Source: Chara braunii
Taxonomy: Eukaryota > Streptophyta > Charophyceae > Charales > Characeae
Reading direction: 5' to 3'
Length of the DNA stretch: 35,009 nt
NCBI GenBank assembly: GCA_003427395.1
Contig: BFEA01000349.1
Location: 1,654,186-1,689,194 of the forward strand
In this document: piece by piece, positions 1-10,440 of the stretch
How positions within the stretch are numbered: the stretch's first letter is position 1
Layout of the letters: every line of letters begins with the position of its first letter
Position numbers and translations under genes: made by a program
Notes under the pieces: model-generated
Seen by the model: only the letters and a program-made list of their open reading frames with translations
The model's database searches: none
Told to the model about the DNA's origin: nothing

Positions 1-298
1 AATAGTCTGCTTGCCTGCTCTACTTGTAGTAGCTATCCCACTTACTTTAATCTGCAGACTCATAAGAATAGTCTTTTAAGCTATCCCACTTACTTACTTA
101 CTTGAAACTGCAGACTCATAAGAATAATCTTTTTGAGGAATAGTCTGCTTGCCTGCTCTACTTGTAGTAGCTATCCCACTNCCACTTACTTACTTACTTG
201 AAACTGCAGACTCATAAGAATAATCTTTTTGAGGAATAGTCTGCTTGCCTGCTCTACTTGTAGTAGCTATCCCACTGTTTTAACTCTGCAGACCCCAG
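1..298. repeat. Tandem repeat block at the window edge
   Basis: Copies of one unit start at 1, 139 and 235, each opening aatagtctgcttgcctgc and carrying ctgcagactcataagaat further in. The first copy is longer (about 138 bp) because its middle part is itself duplicated; the second is about 96 bp; the third diverges after tatcccact at about 275. A lone N sits at 181, so the copy number here may be an assembly compromise. The block lies at the 3' side of the minus-strand Gypsy-1 remnant and could belong to its lost 3' end or to unrelated satellite-like DNA. Confidence 0.8.
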
Positions 299-493
299 GG
301 TCCTACATCCCACTGACCTGTGTAGAAAACCAGTAGTGTAGTCATTGGTGAGCTTTTTGTATCTCTTCACCCTTCGAGAGAGGGCGCCAAATAGGTAGTT
401 AGGTGCTGATACTTGTTTAAAGGCTGCCTGCTCCAAACCCAGCTTGGTGACTGTCACCACCGGCTGCATCAGTGGGAAATGGCACGCGCGGTG
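254..493 (-). pseudogene. Open frame of unknown origin fused to the broken Gypsy-1 integrase
   Basis: Reading leftward on the minus strand, the integrase frame stays open past about 494 but stops resembling an integrase. About 80 further codons follow, with phrases such as LFGALSRRVKRYKKL and NDYTTGFLHR, ending at a stop near 254 inside the edge repeats. I do not recognise this peptide. The basic, non-repetitive composition over positions 300-490 looks coding-like, but an accidental open frame is possible. It could be a fragment of another element or a host exon joined to the integrase by a deletion or template switch. Confidence 0.35.
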
Positions 494-926
494 TTCGCTT
501 ACCCAGAAATCAAATAACTTTTCTATCACTAGGTTTGTGCGTGCCTCTGAAGGCAAAGGTACAGAGACTGCATATTTACTAAATCGGTCTACTATGACCA
601 TGACTTGGCTCTTACCATGCCTACTCCTAACTCCGGTGTTCATAAAGTCGATGGAAACCGACTCTCCGGGTCCAGATGGGATAGGCAAGGGTCTGAGAAG
701 GCCTAGCCGTGTTCGCATTGTTGTCTTATTGCTCTGGCAGACTTTGCAGCTACGTACATACTCTATGTAGTTTGCCTTAATGTCGGGCCATGTATACGAC
801 ATTATAAGATTGGCCAAAGTCTTTTGCCAACCAAATTGCCCTTCTATATCATGGCATTCCCCTAGGATCAAGCTACGGATGTCCTCGTTATTGAGGACGC
901 ACAGTCTGTCAACGACATTGGTCTTC
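494..926 (-). pseudogene. Gypsy-1 integrase, N-terminal part, truncated
   Basis: Integrase inserts retrotransposon cDNA into the host genome. The frame shows the zinc-binding region (ECHDIEGQFG, where the usual GH is GQ, then CKVC), followed by the start of the catalytic core with first Asp in SIDFM near 647 and the conserved VIVDRFSKY. The recognisable protein ends at WVSE, immediately before the motif that carries the second catalytic Asp; the related Gypsy-2 integrase continues there with YGFPKTIVSD. The core's second Asp and Glu and the GPY/F tail are therefore missing. No Met is needed because this is an internal part of a polyprotein; a frameshift separates it from the RNase H segment to the right. 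Confidence 0.85.
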
Positions 927-1820
927 TCAAACAGTAGCCTTTGTCGTTCGATAGTGTGGCTCGCTATCTGGGGTGTTTTTTACTCGTCTCAACAGTTCGC
1001 TGTAAATCGGATCTTGAGCATATGCGTCTCTTATCCTCTGCTGCAGGTCCGCCCCTATGTCTAGATAGTGTACTATCGCACCGAAATAATCTGCCCTTCT
1101 ACTCAGAGCAACGGCTACCATGTTGTACTTACCTTTGAAGGGCTTTAGCTTGAAGTCAAATTGATCTATCTCAGTGGCCCACCTAGTTAACTTGGGCGTC
1201 ATCTTGGCTTGTGTTTTCAACCACCTTAAAGTCTCGTGGTCTGAGTATACTTTGAAGTGTCTCCCAAGTAGGTAGTGCCTTTACTGGTCTAGGGCCTGCC
1301 TCAGAGCGTAGAGTTCCCTCTCGTATGTTGATGCTGCCACCTTTTCTGAAGGCAGCCTGGTTGACATGAACTCTACGGGCCTATAACCATTGTCACTGTC
1401 TTGTTGTAGAACGACGCCTATGCCATATTGACTAGCATTTGTAGTGATGACAAATGGGAGTGACGGGTCGGCGACTTTGAGGACAAGATACTCTATCAAG
1501 GCCTCCTTCAATTTCTTCAAGGCCAAGGTACAGTCTTGATCCCACTTCCAGATTGCTTCTTTCTTTAGCAATCTGCGAAGGGGTGCAGCTATAGTGGAAA
1601 GGTTCCTTACAAACTTTCTGTAGTAGTTGGCCAATCCTAAAAACGATCGCAACTCTGTCAGGGTACAAGGGGTTGGCCAGTCTCGAATAGATGTTATCTT
1701 ATTGTCCTCAAGTCGGATATTGTCTCCATCCAACACGTGACCTAAGTGAACGACTTCCGTCTTAGCCCATTCACATTTTTTTGCATTGATCTTGAAGCTA
1801 GCTTCCTGTAGCTTCTCCAA
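927..1820 (-). pseudogene. Gypsy-1 RT thumb/connection and RNase H
   Basis: The first part (1281-1820) has the RT tail motif LGHVLDGDN, the highly conserved FLGLANYYRKFVRN, and the RNase H start FVITTNASQYGIG, where the usual catalytic TDAS is TNAS, so the first catalytic Asp is replaced. RNase H runs on to YERELYAL with its Glu. A stop or frameshift follows near 1280, and the remainder (927-1220) carries the end of RNase H and the linker VALSRRADYFG, usually read as DALSRR. Order and spacing fit a Ty3/gypsy pol. It is closely similar in wording to the same part of Gypsy-2, so these are sister families. Confidence 0.88.
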
Positions 1821-1839
1821 GATCTGCCTCAGAACGCCC

Positions 1840-2370
1840 TCATGTTCCTCGAAGGGTCTTGCTGAATACTAGTCTATCATCTAAATAGACTACTACGAAT
1901 CGATCTAGCCACGACCTGAACGAATCGTTCATACAACGTTGAAACGTGGCCGGTGCATTGGTAAGTCCAAAGGGCATCATTATAAACTCGTGATGCCCGT
2001 ATCTCGTCCGAAATGTCGTCTTCTGTTGATCATTAGGGTGCACTTCTATCTGATGATGCCTTGACTTCAGATCTATCTTTGAGAAGTACTTGCAACCCTA
2101 CACCCGATCTAGAAGATCGTCTATACGGGGCAGTGGTTCTGCATTTGCACAGTTATGGTGTTCAAACTCCTGTAGTCGATATGCATCCGTAGTTCTCCCC
2201 CTTTCTTTGGGATGAACAAAACAGGTGCGCCGAAAGGAGATGAACTAGGCCTGATCCATCCCTTCTCTAGGAGTTCGTCTAATTGCTTGTGAAGCTCCTC
2301 TAGCTCCTTGGGGGACATTCTGTAGACTGCCCCCTTAGGCATTCTATGCCAGGTTCTATCTCTATACGAT
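1840..2370 (-). pseudogene. Gypsy-1 reverse transcriptase palm and fingers
   Basis: RT copies element RNA into cDNA. The fingers segment near 2121-2342 has [25 protein letters not shown] and [11 protein letters not shown] frameshift and an in-frame TAG near 2100 separate it from the palm, where FSKIDLKS is followed by RHHQI in place of the usual GYHQI. Further on are [14 protein letters not shown] and the catalytic YLDD box ([11 protein letters not shown]). The YLDD is intact but the residue after it is Arg instead of Ile. Another frame break follows at about 1830-1840. With at least three breaks this cannot make an active RT. Confidence 0.88.
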
Positions 2371-3544
2371 GTTGGATAGGTCTCGGTATTACCCCAAAAA
2401 GTGCCTCAGATAAGTCCTTATACTCTTCCAGCAGACTGGCAATAGTGGGATGGACTTTCTCTTCCTCCCTTGGCGTATCTATAAATGCTCTAACATAGGC
2501 CACAAACACCTGTTCTTAGAGCTGCTTCTTTCGCAGAAGTCTAGCGAATGGAGGAGCATCGAGGCAACAATGTGCTAGGGAATTATCTACCCCTGACTCG
2601 TGGTACAGGCGGGCTTTCTTGACTTCGCCTGTCGGACTAGGGAGCCTGCATTGGTGCTCTCGAAGGTGCAAAGTGGCTCCTGCTGCCTCTCCCCAATCTG
2701 TACCCAATACTACATCGAACGAGGCATTCTCTTCAACGAGACGCGTTAAGGAATGGAGGACCTTCTCTACCTTCCCTTCCTTCTCTAGGCGAAAGTATGA
2801 CTGGACTCCCTTGACGTATTCCTCGATATGCATCGTGCTGTTGTCTGTGAGGATACTGAGTACATGCTCTTTCAGTCGTTGGACTTTAAGACTGAGCTTT
2901 AACTTTTTCAACGCTTTACGGCTTATGTAACTTCTGGTGGCCCCACTGTCTATAGGGCTCCCTACTCTAGCTCTAAAAATCTCTATGTTTGTGAGAACTA
3001 GCTGCCCTTTTCCATCCTCCTTCATCTTGGCCCAGACTTGCCTCCTCTCCTTCAACTCTTCAGCTAAGCCTGCGAAGGAAGCGTCTTGAGAGACTCTAAC
3101 ACAAGTAGTCTCTGGACAACTTACTAGACGCTGGCCAGCAACCTCTGCCATGGAGATATGTTGAGTGGGAGTCTTTATCTTGCGCGCATGCTTAAATCCA
3201 CATACTCCTGGGATAGGGGCAGTTGCGACCCCTACCGACGATTGCCTTTTGCTGCCCAAAAACAGCACGATCCCTGTACTTTTGACATAATGATGTTTCC
3301 AGGGTACCCCCAAAACCAGCATTGGTACCTGTCTATGTGATCCTACCATACATTCTGCCCAATTCCCTGTGATTCCTGCGATCGTGCCATACATTCTGCC
3401 CAATTCCCAGTCATTCCCAAGGCCGCCCTTCGGGTTGGCCTGGGTGTCACCTTCCTTGTGTAGGAGGTGACCGACTTGAACGCGGACGGTTGGACGGGGG
3501 ACCTTGACCCCTTCCTCCCGCCTCGCGGTCCCTATTGTCGCCAA
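2371..3544 (-). pseudogene. Gypsy-1 aspartic protease and flanking linker
   Basis: The retroviral-type aspartic protease cleaves the polyprotein. The catalytic motif SPIDSGATRSYIS lies near 2940, and the typical C-terminal FDVVLGTDW is about 95 residues later. The part nearer gag (about 3100-3544) is a poorly conserved linker, and I cannot find the CCHC zinc knuckle expected between gag capsid and protease. A local duplication of catacattctgcccaattccc (starting about 3346 and 3390) may have disrupted it. The segment 2300-2509 continues the linker to RT in a shifted frame. Confidence 0.78.
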
Positions 3545-4257
3545 CCCCTTGGCCGCCCTGTCCCTAAGGCCCGACCATTCCTGCCAGGGCCCTTTTCTCC
3601 TCCTTGCGGCCGCCCTCCGGCCTCGACAGCAGCATAGGTACTCCCCTGTTCTACTCTACAGTCTTCCTCCTCGAGTCCCCATTCAATGTCAGAACAGGGG
3701 ACTTCATCAGCACCACCTTTCTCCATCGTTAAGATCAAACTATCTTTGGCCTTGACCTGGCCAAAGATGGTGCGGCCTTTCCACTTCTTCCTCTTGGTCA
3801 AATCCGTATGCCAGAAAGTTGTAATTGACATAGTGTGTGCAGCAAACGCTACAACCTCCCTACTAAGAGTATCATATGTCATGCTGGGGTGCTGCGTCTT
3901 ATCAAAGAAGTGCCCTTGCAATTTCTCGGGCAATGCACGATAAAAGAGTTGGACTAATTGTGCCTTGGTCACTTCGTGCCCCGACACAACTATAAGCTCG
4001 TCCATGGCGGCCTTTAGCTCGTGTACACTGCGCCATTCCCACGTGTGAATCATTTGGAGCTTGCTTGATGCCTTGACGCCACTAGTGACGTCTGCAAAGC
4101 ATTCCCTCAGTGCTTTGAGGAAGGTGGAGAGGTGGGTGATCCTAGAATACTGGACCATGTCATTTTCGCAATGTGCTGCACGTGCGAGCAACCTAGCGAA
4201 GGTAGTCTTGTCTTTTAAGACCCGAAAGTCTACTAAGACATGGTCTTTGGGGGCCAC
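3532..4257 (-). pseudogene. Gypsy-1 gag capsid region
   Basis: This frame has the usual features of a Ty3/gypsy capsid (retrotransposon gag) domain: a helical segment with TFLKALRECFADV, then MIHTWEWRSVHELKAAMDEL and LVQLFYRALPEKLQGHF. The C-terminal part is basic and Gly-rich. It overlaps the protease/linker frame by a few bases, consistent with a frameshift in the gag-pol polyprotein. The region between 4258 and 4700 should hold the capsid N-terminus but is broken by several stops. Confidence 0.75.
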
Positions 4258-4703
4258 GTCCTATAAGTACATATAGGAATTGACGTTGGCCTCCGAATTA
4301 TCGAAATCTTCTCCTTTTTTCCCACTGAATGGTTCAGGGAATTGGATCTAAACTCTTTCACGGCGAGGCCTAGGCTCTTCCTCTTTAGGGGCCGTCAATC
4401 TGACGTCTTCTACGGCGCCTGTGCAGAAATTTGATGTCTTTCCTATTGCGCTGTGGGTCTCTCCCACTAAATGTGTCACTATATCTCGTACGAATTTCTT
4501 TGAATCTAGTTTGTACGGATTCTAGCGCGATATCGTGGTCGCGAATACGCTTTAGTTGTTCTCTCTAAGCGGTCAGTAGGGAATCTATGCTTTGGGTCAG
4601 AGTGTCAATTTCCTTTCCCACATCAGTCTCTTCCCTGATCTTTCCCATCTTCGCCTAGGGCAACTTTAGGTCCCTTTCCAACCTCTATGCCACCTCCAGA
4701 CGC

Positions 4704-5241
4704 CTAGTTTTTTTGGGCCAGGCGCAACTTCCACTCCAATTGCTTTTCTTGTTCCCTCGCTTGTTGGCACAAGGGATCCCTTTCTCCTTCCATCTCTCTG
4801 GCAACAGCCTCTCTTTCTGCTTGGGGAACCATAAGCTGTGGCTCTTTGTCTTCCCCCAATGATGAAGTAGCCACCCACTCTCTAACCATATTCTCCTCCT
4901 CTTTGGTGGAGGACCACTGGAACTCGCCTCCCCTTTTTCTCACCAAAGCCTCTTCTTCTTCGGATTCCTTTTCCTCTTCGTCTTCTTCTTCTACGTCAGC
5001 CTCGACTGCGGCCAACTTCTCTTCATGTTCCTTCTTCCACTTCTCCAAGTCTTCTTCCATCTCTCTTCTTGGCCACCTCCTCTTCCAACAGAGCCAATTT
5101 CTTCGCTTGTTTAATCAACTCTCTTTTCTTCATCCTCTCCTTCTTCTCACGAAGAATAGCGGTGACCCTCTCTTCCTGTTCCTTACTATAGGAGGTAGTG
5201 CTCGTTCCGGTTCGTGTGGTCACCATGTTGGCAGGGCACAA
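4704..5241 (-). pseudogene. Gypsy-1 gag N-terminal coiled-coil region
   Basis: The likely start is the ATG within VTTRTGTSTT (near 5226), preceded in frame by another Met at 5241. A strongly charged, probably coiled-coil stretch follows (EEQERVTAILREKKERMKKR), then after a frameshift near 5040-5060 a Glu-rich stretch and SLGEDKEPQL. Charged N-terminal coiled coils precede the capsid in this gag type, and Gypsy-2 gag has a similar plan. Compositional bias makes homology at this end weaker than for pol. Confidence 0.65.
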
Positions 5242-5352
5242 TTACTGACCATTCCACTCCTCAACACGTAGACCTACCCACTCAACTCTTTGAAGGACTA
5301 CAGAGGTCTTTCTTCAGCTTAAGCCAGGTTACCACAACCGATGGATGATTTT

Positions 5353-5513
5353 GCAACCACTGTCACCGAAATTTTCCACAGTTGACGGATTGGAGCACAA
5401 CCACTATCACCGAAACTTTCCACAGCCAACGGATGCTTTCGCAACCATTGTCACTGAAACTTGCCACAATCGACAGAAGTGCTCGCAACCATTGTCACCG
5501 AAACCCACCTGGC
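5353..5513. repeat. 44-bp tandem repeat, about 3.5 copies
   Basis: Units begin near 5353, 5398, 5442 and 5486, each opening with a version of caaccattgtcaccgaaac and continuing through ccacag. Copies differ by several substitutions, so the array is not recent. It lies just upstream of Gypsy-1 gag, in what may be its leader or LTR. Confidence 0.8.
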
Positions 5514-6142
5514 TTTTGGCTTCAGATTGACTCTCTGTCAACTACTCGGCTCTGCCCCAAACTACTCTAGTCTGTCACTACAGGACTTACTGGCTGATCA
5601 GGAGGCATTTAAGGAGATCCCTCATAACTCCTTAAGAATCCTTTAACGTCGCAAACAGGACAACGCTCACAACCAAAGTCCTCTCAAAACGTAGACAAAC
5701 TGGATACCCTCTCTACAGGTATAGTGTGCCACCCAAAGCAACATGTCGGTTTGTACCGGTCCTTGGGGTGTTTTGCAGGTCGTGTAGTGTTATACACACC
5801 TCAACCCTATAAGTCTCGTGCAGACACTGGATCACAACCCCTATCTGACCACATGCACGAAGTCCTATCGACCTGGACAGAAATGACTCGATGCCAAAAG
5901 GAGATGACATCTGACTGACTCTTTAGCAAGCACCAAGGTGAGTGCACATTCACAAGATAACAGGGATAGAGCCAGGGCTTGAAGAGAGTATACCGCTCCT
6001 TGCTCTGCACTCCAGCTTGGTGAACGATACCGGTCAACGCTCGCCGTTCAACGCTGGTCAACGCTTGGTCAAACTTGGCCGGTAAATCCCCAGTCAACGC
6101 CGGTGAACTTGGTCAACGCCTTCCAGCTCCGGTCAACCTTGG

Positions 6143-6176
6143 CTATGGCGGCTCTGTGACTATGGCGGCTCTGTGA
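6143..6176. repeat. Perfect 17-bp direct duplication
   Basis: The 17-mer ctatggcggctctgtga occurs twice back to back with no mismatch (6143-6159 and 6160-6176). This is either a recent replication slip or a repeat-unit expansion. Confidence 0.85.
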
Positions 6177-6682
6177 CGGGGTTGAGGCACAGCGGCGAGG
6201 TCGGGGAAGAGAGAGGGAGGGATTGAGAGCACACACACACACACTCACTCAACTCGACACGGACTTGACACGACTCGACGGACGTAGACACAAAGTGGCA
6301 AAGTCGCAAAGTCGCAATCTTGGGTTCCGAACACAATATCGCAGCAAGTCACACTGAAACACAAGCACTGAGACCGAAAACTGAATGCCCGAACTCAGCT
6401 TGAGTCCGGTCTTAAGTATCGGACTCAAGTTGAGTCCGAGGGTAGAAGTGCAATTTGCCTCGGGGCTCAACTGAAAATCGAAAGTTTGAGTATGGGCGCC
6501 AGAATGCCGGATGGCGCCAAGTATCAAAGTCAGAAAGTGCCAGAGGAGGGATTTGAGAACGGGTGCCAACTGTAGAGGGCGCCAACACACAGGAACCGGA
6601 GATCAGAGACTCAAAATAAAATAGCAGCCTGGCGGGTGGTAACCCGCGGACTAGGGATCGAGCCGTGGCTGAGTCCGTAACA

Positions 6683-6703
6683 CTATCCCCTCCCTCTGGA
6701 AGG
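6683..6703 (-). other. Polypurine tract and 3' LTR start, probably of Gypsy-3
   Basis: On the minus strand, GAGGGAGGGGATAG is followed directly by TGTTACGGACTC. A purine run abutting a TG dinucleotide is the usual boundary between the internal region and the 3' LTR, where second-strand synthesis is primed. Its orientation fits the element to the right (Gypsy-3). No second copy of this LTR sequence was seen in the window, so the assignment is an inference. Confidence 0.55.
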
Positions 6704-7626
6704 CAACGTCCCGACTGCTAAAGACCCAATGAACAACTGTGAAGGACGGGACGGGGCTGATCACCGGTCAGAAAAGGGAAGGGGGAGTAATGCAAGTAGC
6801 AGGGTAATCGTATGGAGGTTCTACAAGGATGAGGGAATCAATGCTAAGTAACATGGTAACAGGGTAATCCTATTGAGGTTCTACAGGGATGGGGGAACCA
6901 ATGCTCAAGGAACAGGGTGATCCTATTGAGGCTCTACAAGTAGCAGGGCAGTCCCATTGGTGTTCTACAAGGTTATAGGTTGTCAGGTTTGAGGAAAAAA
7001 AAATAAAATTGTTTATTCGATGCTCAAGTGTTGGGGTGATTGAGGGGTTTGGGAAAACAACGTCTCGGGTCTGTAACAAAGTGTCAAGAGCGAAAAAATG
7101 TCTTGAGGAAGGTCTTGGCGGGTGTCGCAGAAATGGCGGTGAGGAAGCAGTCTTCAGCAGTTTTGTGATGTAGACGGCGAGGGCTTCAGCTTGATTGTCC
7201 CAGTAGCAGGTTGCGTGCGATACATGATCTGATGATGAGGTCTGATCCGGATAGCAGGTCGCAGACTGATCTTGATGTCCATGTGAAAGGTGCTGCTCTA
7301 GAAGTCTGTGAGTCCAAGGTGTCGGCCAAAGGGAAGAACATGGTGGCCAACCGATTGTCTTATCTCCTCGTACTGAGTTGTGGCTTGCCATTGTCCTTGT
7401 GCGCTTGCAATGAGATCCTTTATCGTCGGTGACATGCAGGGGTCACATGTAGGGCTTGGACAAGAGGCAAAGGACAAATGGGAGAACGGGACGAGAAGGA
7501 GACAAGAACGGATCAGACAGGGGGAGGTCAAGGGGCAAGGTTTTTGCTGGGTACACGGGATGTGTGTAGCGGAGGGATGCAGGGTTGAGACAGGGTTTAG
7601 GCGGGTTTAGGCTTTGTGGGTAGCTA
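6701..7626. other. Non-coding stretch downstream of Gypsy-3 pol
   Basis: About 0.9 kb between the stop after the chromodomain and the polypurine tract. I see no supported gene. It has a four-copy tandem repeat (6798-6972) and a short A-rich run near 6995-7015. It may be the long 3' untranslated region of Gypsy-3 or contain a small insertion. Confidence 0.5.
6798..6972. repeat. Degenerate tandem repeat, about 4 copies
   Basis: Four units share the pattern cagggtaatcctattgagg followed by ttctacaagg (starting near 6798, 6859, 6912 and 6942). Spacing varies between about 30 and 60 bp because the later units are shortened. Confidence 0.7.
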
Positions 7627-7803
7627 GGATATAGGATTGGCGCGATCATAGGCGCAAACAAGTTTCATGGCATTCTTAAGGTTAGCAAGAAGTTCCCATG
7701 TGGATTCTTCGTCAAGGTATCCTGTCCATTTAACTTTGTATTTTGTGATTGCTCCAGGGTGGTCAGATACCTGAGTAGTTCTTCGTCCTATGATGGCTTC
7801 GAC
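7627..7803 (-). pseudogene. Gypsy-3 chromodomain at the integrase C-terminus
   Basis: Translation of the minus strand from 7803 gives a recognisable chromodomain: EAIIGRRTT, then a segment ending ITKYKVKWTGY, then DEESTWELLANLKNA, ending at a stop near 7628. The core YKVKWTGY...STWE matches the family pattern for the aromatic-lined fold that binds methylated histone H3. In chromoviruses this domain directs integration to heterochromatin. It follows the GPY/F region in the expected order. No Met is present because it is the polyprotein tail. It classes Gypsy-3 as a chromovirus. Confidence 0.85.
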
Positions 7804-8906
7804 TCAGGGCTTGTGGGTAACATGATTGGTGGAGGTCTAGGATATGGACGGTCAGCGAATTAGGGTGGGGATTCATGGTATTCTTTTAGGTATTCTACAT
7901 GGGAGACAGGGTGGACACGACTCATGTCAGGGGGGAGTTGGAGTTTGTAGTTGATGGGGGAGGTTTGTTAAATGATGGGGAAGAGTTGGAGTCACTTGTT
8001 CGAGAGTTTCTTGGACAAGCTGTGTTCGGGTTCAAGCGTTTGGCGGAGAGCTAGACTTTATCCCCTTTTTTGAATGACACGTCACGTCTGTGTTTGTTAG
8101 TCTTGTGGGCTTGTTGTTCATGTGTTCGTTCAAGGGCTTCGGTAGCTTCTCTGAGGAGTTTGTTCATTGTTGTTACCCGTTCATTGAGAGAAGGGCAGAG
8201 GGTGGAGGGGTTGAGATGTGAAGGGAGCAAGAAGTCGGAGGGCAAGCGAGGATGGTAGCCAACACCGAGGTAGAATGGGGACATGCCAGTGGAAGGGCAG
8301 ACGACGTTGTTATAGGCGATTTCGGTGGTTGTGAGCAACTAATCCCAGTCATGTTGGTGTGGATAACAATACTTCCACAGGATTCTTTGGAGAGTATCGT
8401 TCATCTTCTCGGTTTGTCCATGCAGTGCTATACTTGAGCGTGGTTTCGTATGCGTTGAAAAGGTGTTTCTAGAATTGTGAGAGAAAGCGTGGGTCACGGT
8501 CACTGATGATATTCTCGGGGAGGTCGTGATGACGTGCGACAAGATCAACGAAGAGAGTGGCGACGTCTTTGGTGTTGTGCGAAGTAGTGCAAGGGATGAA
8601 GTGTGTGCGTTTGGTCAAGCGACAAATGATGACATAGATGTAGTCATGACCACGGCCAGTTTTGGGGAGACCGCACACAAAGTCCATAGAGATGGACTGG
8701 CAACGGTGAGTGGGAATAGGCAACGACTGTAACTTGCTGGGTTTGGCCTGGTTCGAAGGGTTAACGGCTTGACATGTGGGGCATGAGCGAATGTAAGCTT
8801 TGACGTTGGCGAGTAGGGAAGGCCAGTAGAAGTAACGGGAGATGGTGTCAAAGGTTTTCTGGGACCCGAGGTGTCCCGCAGTCTTGGCGTCGTGGTGCTT
8901 AACCAA
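7804..8906 (-). pseudogene. Gypsy-3 integrase with decayed GPY/F tail
   Basis: The zinc-binding part (HHDAKTAGHLG, then CPTCQ) is complete. The catalytic core shows the first Asp in SMDFVCGLP, the second in NIISDRDPRFLSQF, and after a frameshift near 8480 the Glu-bearing LHGQTEKMNDTLQ. The segment 8051-8338 carries SPFYLGVGYHPRLPS and the helical ALERTHEQQ region. After an in-frame stop near 8050 the GPY/F region survives in pieces: LSKKLSNK, a decayed LQLFPII, and RVHPVSHVEYLKEY, which corresponds to the usual HPVFHVS. Stops and frameshifts make it non-functional, though all three catalytic positions can be seen. Confidence 0.88.
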
Positions 8907-9051
8907 GCGTTGCGTACGGAGGCCACATGCGTCGGGGATGCAAAGTCGACGAGTGCCTTTTGGTGTCGATGAAAAGAAGTTGGTCGTGAACGGAGTAGTC
9001 GGGGTCTGGGTCGAGATCCCGATGTTCGTTGTAGATTGTTGAGAAATCCGG

Positions 9052-10440
9052 TCAAGAGGGGTATCCGTGGTTATAGCGGTGGTGGAGTGATGGGAGGACT
9101 TGGATATGAGTCATGGTGGCATAGACTTTCTCGGAGGGCTTGTGGTCGGGGCATCGAGAGAGGGCATCGGCAACGCGGTTACTTTTGTCGGGGGTGTGGC
9201 AAATGGTGAATGTGAACTGGCCAAGAAAGTCTAACCAGCGGGTTTGGCGTGGCATGATTCTTTCTTAATGAGGATAGAGGAAATGATGGTGTTGTCGGTG
9301 CAAATAGTGAAGTATTGCCCGTCGAGGTATGGGAGCCAGACTTTGAGGGCGTGAATCAAGACGAGGAGTTCCTTCTCGTTGGAGGGGTAGTTCATCTTCG
9401 AGGGAAGGGAGTTTTTTGCTTGTGAAGCCGATGGGGTATTCGTCGGGTGGAGCCTCAGGGTGGGTGGGGGAGTCTTTGATGGAGGGGCTTTCATAAGTGT
9501 CACGAGGAAAATGTTCCGAGAGGACAGCTCCAGTGACGAAGTCGGATGCGTCAGTGGTAATGTAGAAATGTTGAGAGGGGTCGACAATCTTGAGAATGGG
9601 GGCGGTGGTGATGGTTTGTTTGAGGAAGACGAAGGCGTTTTGGTGGCGGTCGTTCCAATTGAAGGGCTCGTCCTTGCGTGTGAGTTCGTGGAGTGGGTAA
9701 AAGATGTTGGAGAAGTTGCGGATGAAGGGGCGGTAATAGTTGGCAAGACCGAGGAATGAGCGTAGTTGTAGGGTCTTGGGCGGGGGGTACTCAACGAGGG
9801 CGGTGACCTTCGAGGGGTCCATGCGAATTTCTTTAGCAGAGACGATGTGGCCAAGGTATACACTAGAGGCAGCAAAGGTGCATTTGCTGAGCTTGGCGGA
9901 AAACTTTTGCTCTCTGTGGATAGAGAGGACTTGGCGAAGGTGTTGAAGGTGAGACTCGAAGGTGGGGCTATAAACAAGGATATCATCAAGGTAGACGGGG
10001 TCACAGACTTCGAGGAGGTTGCAAAAGATGTGATTCATGGTGGATTGGAATGCGGGGGGTTTTGGTGAGTCCGAAGGGCATCACGAGGAACTCGCAGTGC
10101 CCGAAGCGAGAGTTGAATGCGGTCTTGTGGGTGTCCTCCTCGCGGATGCGGATCTGGTGGAAGCCACTGCGGAAGTCACTCTTGGCAAAATATTTGGCTC
10201 CACAGAGGTGATCAAGAAGCTCGGAGATCCGAGGTAGGGGGTACTTGTTCTTGATCGTGATCCGATTCAAGGCGCGGTAGTCTGTGCACATCCTTAGTTC
10301 TGAGGCTCCACCTTTCTTTACGAAAAGGCGGCTTGTACCGAAATGGGAGGAGCTTGGCTTAATGAATCCTTTTTCAAGGAGTTCATTGAGCTGGCGCTTC
10401 AGTCCTTCGGCTTCCGGAGAGTTGGTATGGAGGGCGGCAC
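9052..10440 (-). pseudogene. Gypsy-3 reverse transcriptase and RNase H
   Basis: From the right: LKRQLNELLEKGFIKPSSS, RMCTDYRALNRIT, KSDFRSGFHQIRI, MPFGLTKTP, then after a frameshift near 10030 the catalytic VYLDDILVYS. LGHIVSAKE and FLGLANYYRPFIRN follow, then RNase H with YITTDASDF. A further frameshift near 9400 moves the frame to NEKELLVLIHALKVW and the end of RNase H. 9052-9255 reads WLDFLGQFTFTI and VADALSRCPDH, the link to integrase. YLDD and TDAS are both intact, so this pol is better preserved at key residues than those of Gypsy-1 and Gypsy-2. Confidence 0.9.

Larger units (their letters stand above)
254..5241 (-). mobile_element. Gypsy-1, degraded Ty3/gypsy retrotransposon remnant
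   Basis: The minus-strand order is gag, protease, RT, RNase H, integrase, which is the order of Ty3/gypsy (Metaviridae) and not of copia elements, where integrase precedes RT. At least six frame breaks, a TNAS for TDAS change and a truncated integrase show it is inactive. No 3' LTR can be matched to the left and the window ends. The 5' LTR should lie right of 5241, but its borders could not be fixed. Confidence 0.88.
5242..6682. other. Non-coding stretch between Gypsy-1 gag and the Gypsy-3 LTR junction
   Basis: No convincing protein is encoded here on either strand. The stretch probably combines the Gypsy-1 leader/5' LTR with an LTR ending at 6682 (minus strand start TGTTACGGACTC). It contains a 44-bp tandem repeat, several ggtcaacg-type short repeats around 6030-6140, an adjacent 17-bp duplication at 6143-6176, and a short CA run near 6230. 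I could not find a clean tRNA-complementary primer site next to 5241; tggtaacctggc on the minus strand near 5320 is a weak candidate. Confidence 0.5.

Noticed and set aside
5345-5646. Three overlapping 61-62 codon plus-strand frames
   Set aside because: All are generated by the 44-bp tandem repeat, which lacks stops in three frames; no protein is likely.
6630-6665. tRNA- or SINE-like box (ggatcgagcc fits a B box)
   Set aside because: The candidate A box is poor and only about 23 bp away, and no cloverleaf can be drawn. It lies at the LTR edge.
7211-7661. Small frames on both strands around 7211-7661
   Set aside because: They lie at and beyond the end of the chromodomain, have no recognisable features, and one overlaps the real domain in the wrong frame.
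8615-9055. Second open frame overlapping Gypsy-3 integrase
   Set aside because: It is a shifted-frame shadow of the integrase segment at 8469-8906; no homology of its own.
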